Assembly: GCA_036677445.1 (NCBI GenBank)
Contig: JAVBWI010000015.1
Coordinates: 1 to 18,270 of the forward strand
Direction of reading: 5' to 3'
Origin: JAVBWI01 sp036677445
GTDB taxonomy: Bacteria; Bacillota; Clostridia; Christensenellales; CAG-138
DNA: 18,270 bases
The notes beneath the pieces are model-generated. The model ran no database searches, was not told the origin of the DNA, and saw only the letters and a list, made by a program, of their open reading frames with translations. The position numbers and the translations under genes are program-made. Of the stretch, positions 1 to 5,912 are shown one piece after another. Each line of letters begins with the position of its first letter. Position 1 is the stretch's first letter.

Positions 1-114
1 GGTTGAGCACCTTATTCCGGGCGGTAACGGCTTGAACGGAATTATCCTGCTTGTCGAACTGCGAGGTGACCAGCTTCATTTCCGAGCCGAGCACCTTAAA
101 ATCCTGATTGATCT
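1..114. repeat. Terminal direct repeat, left copy
   Basis: These 114 bases are identical to 18157-18270. The repeat lies inside the tape measure reading frame, and joining the two ends gives one uninterrupted 755-codon gene. The simplest reading is the overlap of a circular assembly with a unit of 18,156 bp, not a biological long terminal repeat. A head-to-tail tandem array in a chromosome would look the same. Confidence 0.95.
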
Positions 115-181
115 CGCGCAGGGCCTTTTTGAACTTTTTTTCGCCCTCAATACCGATCTTGAGCCCAAAATTGTCCGCCAT
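1..181 (-). CDS. Phage tail tape measure protein, N-terminal 60 residues (continues at 18156-16070)
   Basis: This is the start of the tape measure gene. The ATG is at 181-179 and is preceded by a near-perfect ribosome site, AAGGAGGTG, five bases upstream, which fixes the start. The protein begins MADNFGLKIGIEGEKKFKKA, a charged opening typical of Clostridia tape measures. The frame runs off the left edge of the window and resumes at 18156, because bases 1-114 repeat 18157-18270. The full protein is then 755 residues. The rest of the protein is described under 16070-18270. In phages the gene before the tape measure is normally the tail chaperone. Here a DMP19-family gene and a terminator stand between them. 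Confidence 0.93.
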   Translation of the reverse strand, partial: MADNFGLKIGIEGEKKFKKALREINQDFKVLGSEMKLVTSQFDKQDNSVQAVTARNKVLN

Positions 182-211
182 GCCGTCACCTCCTTTCTAA
201 AAAAGTGCAAC

Positions 212-238
212 AAAAAAGAGCAACCTTTCGATTGCCTC
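212..238 (-). terminator. Rho-independent terminator after the DMP19 gene
   Basis: On the minus strand a short hairpin (GAGGCAA and TTGCTC arms with one bulge, 8-base loop) is followed by TTTTTT. It sits between the DMP19 stop and the tape measure ribosome site, so it would cut late-operon transcription just before the tape measure unless it is leaky or anti-terminated. It forms the end of repeat 213-290. Confidence 0.65.
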
Positions 239-290
239 AGAATTAATCGTTATTCCGAGTGTGTCAACTAATGACGCACAAATTAGAATT
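213..290 (-). repeat. Cassette-end repeat R1
   Basis: This 78-base stretch aligns with 1240-1315 at about 84% identity with one 2-base gap. Each copy begins, on the minus strand, just after the stop codon of an accessory gene (326 here, 1322 for the other copy) and ends in a terminator hairpin with a T run. The pair is in direct orientation. Confidence 0.85.
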
Positions 291-325
291 TATCATTCCA
301 CGCAATGTTGAACTGCGATCGTTGT

Positions 326-787
326 TTACGGCTGTGCGAATGCTTCCGGGTGATTATTGGCATATCGGAGCATGGCATTGTTAAAATCCAGCTTCTCCCA
401 TAAATCCATGTATGCACTATCAAAGTTGTCGAAGGGATATCGTCCATACTGCGCGGTAAAATCCTCTGCTGTATCACTCTGGAAGGAACTTAAGTCAGCC
501 AGATCAATTTGATTGTCTGATAGAAACGACTCGTATAGAATCCCCATCGGCTCCAATCCAATCGCTTTTAGGCTGTCTGCCACCCTTTCAGCATAGGGTG
601 AACCACAATTCACGAAGAATTGGCAGAGCCCACCATTCTGCACTTCCATATCGAACATAGCTGCAATATACATGGCTTGGGCAGACCCCGGAAGCGAATC
701 AAACTGCGCATCATCTCCAGGACCGGCCGTGATATCGAGTATTGCAAAGTATAAGTCTTCGTAATCCGTGAAGTGCATGTCAATCAT
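326..787 (-). CDS. DMP19 family (DUF4375) protein, accessory gene in tail module
   Basis: From ATG 787 the protein has 153 residues. It carries the family signature EVQNGGLCQFFVNCGS (about residues 45-60) followed by an alternating hydrophobic/acidic helical region with KAIGLEPMG. DMP19 proteins are small cytoplasmic proteins without a firmly known activity; some relatives sit in toxin-immunity loci. The frame is open upstream to a TTG at 910, which would add a hydrophobic, signal-like stretch. I reject that start because a strong promoter occupies 910-882, so the TTG lies upstream of the expected transcript. GGAG nine bases before ATG 787 supports the shorter form; ATG 778 is also possible. 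The gene sits between the tail chaperone and the tape measure with its own promoter and terminator, the layout of a phage moron. Base composition is lower in GC than the tail genes around it. Confidence 0.8.
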   Translation of the reverse strand: MIDMHFTDYEDLYFAILDITAGPGDDAQFDSLPGSAQAMYIAAMFDMEVQNGGLCQFFVNCGSPYAERVADSLKAIGLEPMGILYESFLSDNQIDLADLSSFQSDTAEDFTAQYGRYPFDNFDSAYMDLWEKLDFNNAMLRYANNHPEAFAQP

Positions 788-881
788 CCCTTTCTTCTCC
801 GAAGATTCGGCAAATACTGCTATGGACGAAAGCAAGCCGCATACGAGCGCCATCAAAAGGCAAATGGCTAACAGCAAATGA

Positions 882-910
882 AATATACCATAGATTGCAG
901 TATGTTTCAA
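882..910 (-). promoter_or_regulatory. Sigma-A type promoter for the DMP19 gene
   Basis: On the minus strand TTGAAA (910-905) and TATATT (887-882) are separated by exactly 17 bases, with a TG one base before the -10 (extended -10). Both boxes match consensus at five of six positions. The -35 box overlaps the TGA stop of the frameshifted chaperone, so the accessory gene starts its own transcript without needing extra spacer. Confidence 0.7.
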
Positions 911-1238
911 ATGCCGTCAGGAATAATATCCTCAATAAAATACTCGCGTTTAGGTCGCGCCAGCCCATGGAACTGCTTGTGCGCCTCCCACCGGTCAAGC
1001 AGGTGACCAAGCGGCATGAGCCACACCTCCTGCTCCGCGCGGCGGAGCTGGCTCACCCCGTAATAGATGAGCCGGGCAAACAACTCTTCGTCGCTTACCC
1101 GGCCTGCGCGTTTTTTCCAGCTTCGTCCTCGCTCAGGATGTACCGCGCCGTGCCACGATACATGGCCTCCATGATCGCACCCTTGTATTTTGCCAAGTCG
1201 GCAGGCGAGGTCAGAAACCACCTACCCCAAATGGGCAT
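907..1238 (-). CDS. Tail assembly chaperone (gpG/gpGT type) made by -1 frameshift, 5'-truncated
   Basis: Two overlapping frames join at a slippery A AAA AAC (1116-1110). The zero frame from ATG 1238 ends at TAA 1097-1095 (47 residues, ending DEAGKNAQAG). Slipping back one base gives about 110 residues ending KREYFIEDIIPDGI. A short form plus a -1 extended form just upstream of the tape measure is the hallmark of lambda gpG/gpGT-type chaperones, which bind the tape measure while the tail tube assembles. The second-frame text (WLMPLGHLLDRWEAHKQF) resembles chaperone extensions I remember from Clostridia prophages. The usual zero-frame domain is over 100 residues. Only about 45 remain here, there is no ribosome site before ATG 1238, and upstream is cassette repeat R2. 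The gene has probably lost its 5' part, so function is doubtful although the recoding signal is intact. Confidence 0.65.
1071..1116 (-). promoter_or_regulatory. Programmed -1 ribosomal frameshift signal
   Basis: The heptamer A AAA AAC (1116-1110) lies in the correct frame (GGA AAA AAC). Six bases further on begins a perfect stem, GCCGGG (1103-1098) with CCCGGC (1076-1071), around a 21-base loop that contains the zero-frame TAA. Slippery site, spacer of the right length and GC-rich stem are all the parts expected of a bacterial/phage -1 frameshift element. Confidence 0.85.
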
Positions 1239-1239
1239 G

Positions 1240-1264
1240 AAAAAGAGCAACCATTCGATTGCTC
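1240..1264 (-). terminator. Rho-independent terminator after the truncated accessory gene
   Basis: A perfect six-base-pair hairpin (GAGCAA and TTGCTC, 8-base loop) is followed on the minus strand by TTTTT. It closes repeat R2 and stands directly before the remaining chaperone codons. Confidence 0.65.
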
Positions 1265-1315
1265 CCGAATTAATCGTTATTCTGAGCGTCAACTCATGAG
1301 TACAAAATTAGAATT
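1240..1315 (-). repeat. Cassette-end repeat R2
   Basis: Direct repeat partner of 213-290, about 84% identical over 76 bases. It starts seven bases after the stop of the truncated gene at 1322 and ends in the terminator at 1240. Recombination between R1 and R2 would remove about 1.03 kb carrying the chaperone remnant and the DMP19 gene. Confidence 0.85.
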
Positions 1316-1321
1316 GGTTTG

Positions 1322-1604
1322 TCAATCGATTTTTCTCCATTTAAGATTCAGCGCCTTGACAAACGAACCCTCATAATTTAGATCCTCTTTATCCAAATCG
1401 ACATCTGCCCAAAAAATACACTCATCTTCAACAAACAAACAAGCGCTAAAGATTTCTCGGCTAGAGTTTTCCTGTGCGGGACGTAAGTTCATGGAAATCA
1501 AGCCCTCAAAGCACAGTTCCGCAACACCATACCATCCGGAATTATCGAAGAGTTGAATCATGAAATCCTGCAAATGCCTTAAAAAAAGCGTCCGCATCCC
1601 AACC
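1322..1604 (-). pseudogene. Broken small protein gene (C-terminal part), second accessory cassette
   Basis: The convincing part is about 75 residues before the stop at 1322, from MIQLFDNSGWYGVAELCFEG to NLKWRKID, with FVEDECIFWADVD in the middle. The pattern recalls a family of small (about 150-residue) Firmicutes proteins of unknown role that open with an FHDS or YHDC motif and end in LRWR. A different minus-strand frame of 1604-1545 reads GWDADAFFKAFAGFHDST, like the N-terminus of the same family. The gene may thus have lost some 35-40 internal codons with a frame change. The open frame runs further upstream, but there it is antisense to the DUF262 gene and has no family resemblance. The R2 repeat follows the stop, matching the layout of the DMP19 cassette. 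The family name is uncertain. Confidence 0.5.
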
Positions 1605-1608
1605 CTTG
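1590..1608. other. Rearrangement junction between two 5'-truncated genes
   Basis: Left of this point the minus strand reads a phage-cassette gene lacking its proper 5' end. Right of it the plus strand reads a DUF262 gene lacking about 150-200 N-terminal codons. The genes are head to head with no intergenic space or promoter, so an illegitimate or site-specific join is the likely cause. I see no repeat or tRNA at the point. Confidence 0.6.
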
Positions 1609-2771
1609 AGATAAACGGCAACTCCAATGAAGAGAGCGTGGCAGATATATTTGTCCGTGTAAACTCCGGCGGGGAACAACTCGGAGAGGACGATTTTATC
1701 CTAACGTTGATCTCTGTGTACTGGCAAGAAGGTCGGAAAAAGATCGAAGAATTCTGCAAAAGTGCGAAAATTCCCAAGGCTGGTACAGCTTATAACTTCC
1801 TGTTCGAGCCCTCGCCGACACACATTGTCCGAGTTGCGATGAGCTATGGATTTAAAAGAGCCAGGCTCAATTACGCATATAAGCTTCTCCGTGGCCGCGA
1901 CTTCGAGACTGAAGTATATTCCGAGCAATTGCGTATTGAGCAGTTCGATAAATTGAAGATCGTGCTGGATAAGGTACTAAATGTGCAGACTTGGCATGAT
2001 TTCCTAAAGTGCATAGAAGCTGCGGGGTTTGTATCCAAGTCACTGATCTCCGCGCAGAACGCGCTGGTATACACCTATGCCCTGTACCTCATAGGAAAAC
2101 ACGAGTATGGTATGAAGGAAACAGACCTTCGGAAACTTATCGCCAAATGGTTCTTCATGGGTTCTGTTTCAGGATATTATACAAGTTCACCAGAGACGGT
2201 TGTTGAAGCGGATCTGGCCGACCTGAGAAATGTAAAAACAGAAGCCGAGTTTACGGTTCTGCTTGAGAATAAGATTGCGGCAGTGCTCACAAATGACTAC
2301 TTTGATGTTTCCCTGCCGAGCGACCTCGCCACATCAGCTTCAAGAAGCCCAGTGTGGTTCGGATATTGTGCTGCGTTGAATATATTAGGGGCTAAAGTGC
2401 TGTTTTCGACGCTAACGACGCGCGAGCTATTCAGTCCGGCAGCAACGGGTACAAAGAATGCCCTTGAAAGGCATCACCTGTTCCCGAAGGCATATCTCGG
2501 TAAGATCGGTATCTCGGATGACCGTGATCGCAACCAGAACGCCAACTTTGCCTTTATCGAATGGCACGATAATATCGAGATACTTGATACCTGTCCCTCA
2601 GAATATATGAAAGACCAGCTAGCCAAAATTCCGGCAGCGGACAAGCCTGCCATCTATGAAATGCACGCCCTGCCGAACGGTTGGGAGAACATGAACTACT
2701 TTGAGTTCTTGAAACAGCGCCGTAGATTGATGGCACAAGTGATTAAGAAGGGTTTTGAGAGACTACGATGA
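1590..2771 (+). pseudogene. DUF262/DUF1524-like (GmrSD-family) restriction protein, N-terminally truncated
   Basis: The frame is open from ATG 1560 (403 codons), but family resemblance starts at PTLEINGNSNEESVADIF (residues 14 on). It continues with FVRVNSGG (31-38), the end of the DUF262 domain. The C-terminal third holds an HNH-type site: ERHHLFPKAYL (303-313) followed by asparagines in RNQNANF and HDNIEI. GmrSD-type enzymes restrict modified or foreign DNA. They need the N-terminal DUF262 domain with a DGQQR-like motif, which is missing here, so restriction activity is unlikely. The HNH half may still fold. No ribosome site precedes ATG 1560, and the first 12 residues look like read-in from the antisense cassette. 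The gene ends with TGA at 2769-2771, and no partner gene follows. Confidence 0.75.
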
Positions 2772-2806
2772 CGCGCAAGCTGCCGTCTGAGGAAACATGC
2801 CCACTG

Positions 2807-2825
2807 GCCCTTTCGTTATCAGGTA
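2807..2825 (+). repeat. Outlying copy of the ACCTWTCGTTAT repeat
   Basis: The sequence CCCTTTCGTTATCAGGTAT matches the unit of the three tandem copies at 3081-3136, in the same orientation but about 270 bases away. See that entry for the possible role. Confidence 0.7.
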
Positions 2826-2853
2826 TACACCCACCCCCAGCCAAATGAGCATA

Positions 2854-2912
2854 GGGGGTTCAAATCTGCGGAGGGGGGTTCATTTTTCTTGAGGGGGGTT
2901 CAGGTGGGTTCA
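2854..2912 (+). repeat. Four phased GGGGGGTTCA repeats
   Basis: Three to six Gs followed by TTCA occur four times, ending at 2862, 2882, 2902 and 2912. The spacing of 20, 20 and 10 bases puts them on one face of the helix. Phased short repeats like these usually bind a protein. Their closeness to the TCGTTAT repeats suggests one control or origin region. I do not know the binder. Confidence 0.6.
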
Positions 2913-2983
2913 AATTGCCGTTCCTCACACATCCACAGACCAAAAGAGCACCGCTCCGGGCTGGTAAAATCGGCCCCAAAACG

Positions 2984-3014
2984 CGAAAACCTCCAGAACT
3001 TCTGGAGGTTTTCG
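2984..3014. terminator. Bidirectional hairpin terminator
   Basis: A perfect 15-bp inverted repeat, CGAAAACCTCCAGAA and its complement, is separated by a single base. CCTCCAG/CTGGAGG form the core, followed by TTTTCG on either strand, so it could stop transcripts from both directions: DUF262 on the plus strand and gerW read-through on the minus strand. Confidence 0.7.
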
Positions 3015-3080
3015 TTGTCTCAATCACTGAGTCATTACCTGCCGAATGGTAAGAAAGTTTGACAATTTAACGATTCATAT

Positions 3081-3136
3081 ACCTTTCGTTATAAGGTTTA
3101 CCTATCGTTAAAAGGTTACCTATCGTTATCAGGTTT
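3081..3136 (+). repeat. Three tandem 18-19-bp iteron-like repeats
   Basis: The unit ACCTATCGTTATNAGGTTT occurs at 3081-3099, 3100-3117 and 3118-3136, back to back. A fourth copy is at 2807-2825. Each unit has outer ACCT/AGGT arms. Head-to-tail repeats of this length are typical of plasmid iterons or of operators. I recall similar TCGTTATAAGGT arrays near RepA-type replication genes in Clostridia elements, but cannot verify it here. No Rep gene is present in the window. Confidence 0.7.
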
Positions 3137-3153
3137 GGACCCCCCAGTAATAG

Positions 3154-3627
3154 TTAATACTGACTGCTTTGTGGAGATGACTGATCCTGCTGGGACTGCT
3201 GGCCCGACTGGGACTGCTGCCCCTGCTGTGATTGGCCTTGCTGCTGCTGATTGCCTTGTTGTCCACCTGTTTTCATCCCACTAATAATTTGAGGGATTTT
3301 ATCCATTAAGCCTGTTCCCGCAGCGCCCATACCGATAGGGGTGACAGAAACCTGATCGTTGTCGATAATAATGATAGCGTCCGTGCAAAGCTTTAGCCCG
3401 GCGCCATGCGCACCACCCATCATGCTGCCAATTCCGCCGTTCGTCTGAGCGTTTTGCTTTCCTTTACTTTGCGAATCTCCTCCTCCAAACCCTAGCATCA
3501 TAGACATTACGGGCAGGAAAGTTTTATCGCCCTGAACTACAGGTTTACCAATCAAGCCGTCTTGCTGAGAAAAGTCTTTTAGGTTGGAAAATAGGGTATC
3601 TACATATTGGGTTACATCTTGCTCCAT
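3154..3627 (-). CDS. ytfJ: GerW/YtfJ family sporulation protein
   Basis: The 157-residue product opens with a short helix (DVTQYVDTLFSNLKDF) followed by GKPVVQGDKTFLPVMSMMLGFGGG, then GAHGAGLKLCTDAIIIIDND and VSVTPIG. This is the glycine-rich beta domain of the Spore_YtfJ family. Family members are made in sporulating Bacillus and Clostridia cells and affect spore germination; the biochemical role is unknown. The start at 3627 has AAGGAG eight bases upstream. The last 37 or so residues are almost only Q, S and G, a low-complexity tail in the place where many relatives carry a charged tail. The gene lies 12 bases after the DUF2953 gene on the same strand, as ytfI-ytfJ do in Bacillus, so the two are probably co-transcribed. 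The pair is clearly more AT-rich than the phage genes. Confidence 0.85.
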   Translation of the reverse strand: MEQDVTQYVDTLFSNLKDFSQQDGLIGKPVVQGDKTFLPVMSMMLGFGGGDSQSKGKQNAQTNGGIGSMMGGAHGAGLKLCTDAIIIIDNDQVSVTPIGMGAAGTGLMDKIPQIISGMKTGGQQGNQQQQGQSQQGQQSQSGQQSQQDQSSPQSSQY

Positions 3628-3639
3628 TACTGCTTCTCC

Positions 3640-4137
3640 TTATGTTTTATATTTTAAGTAGTCCCAAATAGTATGCCCTACTTTGATATTTGCTGATGCG
3701 TCAAGAATAACATAATATTCATCCGATATGAAATTCGGCTTCAAATCGAGATTACAGATGGAGACGAACGAAGATATGATGCCAAGCATGCCCGAAACCA
3801 ATGCCGTCACAAATGGATCACTAAACCCATATGAGGTTGAAAGCTCAAAGTTGGATATTTTTATGGCATTTAAAACTCTTATTGTATTGGATACCCTTTC
3901 CCTTACAAGTTTTGATGTAAATAGCCTCATCTTTAGAAAATAGATAGAGAGGCATGGACATCTGTTTTCCATATTTACCGTGGCCAAAAATATTGGATAT
4001 AAACAGGCAAAGCTGACTTTCATCGTATTCCTGTCAAGCATTGCATAAATCGTGATCCTAATGCCACGCACAAGATCTACAATAACTAAAATGGCCATTA
4101 GAATCAGTAGAATGTAAAGTAAAATCATCCTTTTCAT
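3640..4137 (-). CDS. ytfI: DUF2953 domain membrane protein (YtfI-like)
   Basis: The 165-residue product starts with one membrane segment (ILLYILLILMAILVIVDLV, residues 5-23). Its C-terminal domain reads LSTSYGFSDPFVTALVSG, then an apolar stretch and KVGHTIWDYLKY, as in DUF2953 proteins. Their function is unknown, and they are usually encoded next to gerW/ytfJ in spore formers, which is the case here. It is somewhat shorter than the roughly 200 residues I expect, mainly in the middle region. No good ribosome site precedes ATG 4137; ATG 4128 is an alternative start. A possible sporulation promoter lies at 4157-4185. Confidence 0.75.
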   Translation of the reverse strand: MKRMILLYILLILMAILVIVDLVRGIRITIYAMLDRNTMKVSFACLYPIFLATVNMENRCPCLSIYFLKMRLFTSKLVRERVSNTIRVLNAIKISNFELSTSYGFSDPFVTALVSGMLGIISSFVSICNLDLKPNFISDEYYVILDASANIKVGHTIWDYLKYKT

Positions 4138-4156
4138 CCGATCGCTTTAATGAGGT

Positions 4157-4185
4157 TAGTATGTGCGACTAGAAAGAAAATAGTC
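4157..4185 (-). promoter_or_regulatory. Possible forespore (sigma-G/F type) promoter
   Basis: The minus strand has CATACTA (4163-4157), a full match to the sigma-G -10 pattern CATWHTA, and GACTA (4185-4181), four of five of the -35 pattern GHATR, with a 17-base spacer. It lies 20 bases before the DUF2953 start, which fits sporulation-specific expression of the pair. Motifs this short also occur by chance. Confidence 0.4.
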
Positions 4186-4263
4186 ATAATCGAATATTCC
4201 ATGAGGTTCTCATTATTGCATATTCAAGCGGTTATCCAAGCTTCACGTCATGTTTAGTACCTT

Positions 4264-4503
4264 CTACACTCGGTATCGAGAGTGCGGCAAAGCTCCCCCT
4301 TGTTCATATCGATCGAGAAGTGTTCTTACCAAGAACCTCAGCAAGCTATGTAACGTATTGATCAGAGATGCTTTGAGCTGTACTTCCAGCGTATATATGG
4401 AAGGGCTGATCATGTCGAAGCTGAGCGGCTCGCCGGGAAACGGGAATATTAATCCCGCCAGATAATCGGATTGATGCATGCCAATATTCCCGGACGTTTC
4501 CAT
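4264..4503 (-). CDS. Small hypothetical protein after the SpoIID-like gene
   Basis: The product has 79 residues. I do not recognise the family. The first half contains DYLAGLIFPFPGEPLSFDMI; the second half is a basic, leucine-rich predicted helix (LINTLHSLLRFLVRTLLDRY). There is no signal peptide or clear membrane segment. The start at 4503 is supported by GGAAGGTGG seven bases upstream. It follows the SpoIID-like gene by 36 bases on the same strand and probably shares its transcript, suggesting a role in sporulation or the envelope, but this is guilt by association only. A plus-strand frame over the same bases has no comparable support. Confidence 0.6.
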   Translation of the reverse strand: METSGNIGMHQSDYLAGLIFPFPGEPLSFDMISPSIYTLEVQLKASLINTLHSLLRFLVRTLLDRYEQGGALPHSRYRV

Positions 4504-4539
4504 AAGCGTTCCACCTTCCTCTCCCGCATCTGGCGGTTG

Positions 4540-5796
4540 TTACAGTTCCGCCAGCCGCTCCACCGCAACGTAAATATTGGATATCTCATACCATGTTGCA
4601 AAATCTACCGATCCTGTGACCGGCAGGCCGAACACCTGCTGGAACCTGCGCACTGCTTCCGCGGTCTCCGGACCGAAACGCCCATCCACGCGCACTTTGT
4701 TGATTGCGGGGTATTTGTCCGCAATGGCGTTGAGCTGCTGCTGTATGGTCCGCACCGCAGGGCCGGTGGAACCGATCGTTAGAACCACGCCGGGGAAGGA
4801 CATGGGCACGCCGGATACGCGCTCGGCCTGCAGCAGGAATACGTTCTGCCCGTAATAGTGGCGCAGTATGGAAAGCGCGTCTAGCCCCTGTTCCGCGAGG
4901 CGTTTGGAACCCCACTGCTCCAGCCAGCGCGGGCAGCTCACACGGGCTCCGTCGCAAAACTGTGTAAACAGCGGCTGGCGTATGCCGGGGCGGGTGACAA
5001 ATGTGGTGAACAGTTCATCGACTATCAGGGATATGTTGTGAAATATATTGCGCCCATAGGAAAACGCCTGGTCGAACGCCGTGGAATTGGTGATTGTGAA
5101 ATTGTATCCCTTACCGCGATACCATTCGGTATACACGCGGTTGAGAGCGAAGGAAAGTATTGCGAGCACATTTGCGCGGATGGCCTGCTCCGGCCAGGTA
5201 GAATAGATCTCGCAGCTCGCGACATTCTTGATATAATCCTTGAACGGCACCCACACGTTCTGGGCGCTTGTATCCTCCGGTCTGCCCAGATGCACCACCA
5301 TGAATTCGGGAATCACCGGCTGCGGCAGCACCACAAGCCCCTGCCCGGGCGGCAATTCCTTCACCTCGTCTTCGGGAATTTTAGGCGGGAATTCACCCCA
5401 GAGTGTATGCGGCGGCACGTAAATATCCCTGGTTGTCGTTCGCAAACGCACCTCCGGCCGCAATATGATCTTCTGCACGGCGGTGACATCCGATAGTATC
5501 TGCGCGCCTTTTATGAGCACCGGCTGAAAGTCCTGCGCCAGCGCGTAGATATCGTATTCCGCGTAGGGCATGACCTGTGTTTCCGGTGTAAGGGAGAACT
5601 CCACGGGCGGGGCGTCCAGATCTACCACAGGGGTCAGCCCCGCGGTATCGGAGGTGAGCACCTCGACCGTCTCAAAGGAATTGTGGGGCGTGATGTGCAC
5701 GTTTACGTTGCTGACCGGTGCGCCCTCGTCCACAGTATATACGCGTACCTGTAAACGGCCTGTGCGCCGGTCCATGGGGGTGGCCTGTGTCTCCAT
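4540..5796 (-). CDS. SpoIID-like, peptidoglycan-binding protein (spore/cell wall)
   Basis: The 418-residue protein has three parts. Residues 12-110 form a beta-sandwich of the carrier/regulatory type (VRVYTVDEGAPVSNVNVHIT and TSDTAGLTPVVDL). Residues 183-315 resemble the SpoIID fold: VPFKDYIKNVASCEIYSTWP with a glutamate at 196 where SpoIID has its catalytic glutamate, then a region of small repeats up to DGARVSCPRWLEQWGS. Residues 335-405 are a peptidoglycan-binding type 1 domain (GPAVRTIQQQLN, VDGRFGPETAEAVRRFQQVF). Proteins of this layout are common in Clostridia and are assumed to act on or bind cortex or cell wall glycan. No signal peptide is seen. AGGTGA seven bases before ATG 5796 fixes the start. 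The downstream 79-codon gene is probably in the same operon. This is a chromosomal-type gene, unexpected on a small circle. Confidence 0.8.
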   Translation of the reverse strand: METQATPMDRRTGRLQVRVYTVDEGAPVSNVNVHITPHNSFETVEVLTSDTAGLTPVVDLDAPPVEFSLTPETQVMPYAEYDIYALAQDFQPVLIKGAQILSDVTAVQKIILRPEVRLRTTTRDIYVPPHTLWGEFPPKIPEDEVKELPPGQGLVVLPQPVIPEFMVVHLGRPEDTSAQNVWVPFKDYIKNVASCEIYSTWPEQAIRANVLAILSFALNRVYTEWYRGKGYNFTITNSTAFDQAFSYGRNIFHNISLIVDELFTTFVTRPGIRQPLFTQFCDGARVSCPRWLEQWGSKRLAEQGLDALSILRHYYGQNVFLLQAERVSGVPMSFPGVVLTIGSTGPAVRTIQQQLNAIADKYPAINKVRVDGRFGPETAEAVRRFQQVFGLPVTGSVDFATWYEISNIYVAVERLAEL

Positions 5797-5912
5797 ATTC
5801 CATTCACCTCATATTGATTGATCGATTGCCGTGGGGCATAAAGATTAAGAAATACCCGCTTTGTAATTCTATGCGCCTGCATGCCTGCCCTGAACGTAAT
5901 CCGGCTGTATAA

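Noticed and set aside
32..271. Plus-strand 79-codon frame at the left end
   Set aside because: It is antisense to the tape measure start and the terminator repeat and has no coding character.
787..910. A signal peptide on the DMP19 protein from the TTG at 910
   Set aside because: The TTG is the -35 box of a strong promoter, has no ribosome site, and family members are cytoplasmic. The hydrophobic frame is probably chance.
2807..3136. CRISPR array
   Set aside because: The repeats are contiguous 18-19-base units without spacers, and no cas gene is present.
4529..4553. Hairpin CTGGCGG/CCGCCAG over the SpoIID-like stop codon as a terminator
   Set aside because: There is no T run after it, and the next gene starts 36 bases on with a good ribosome site, so the operon probably continues.
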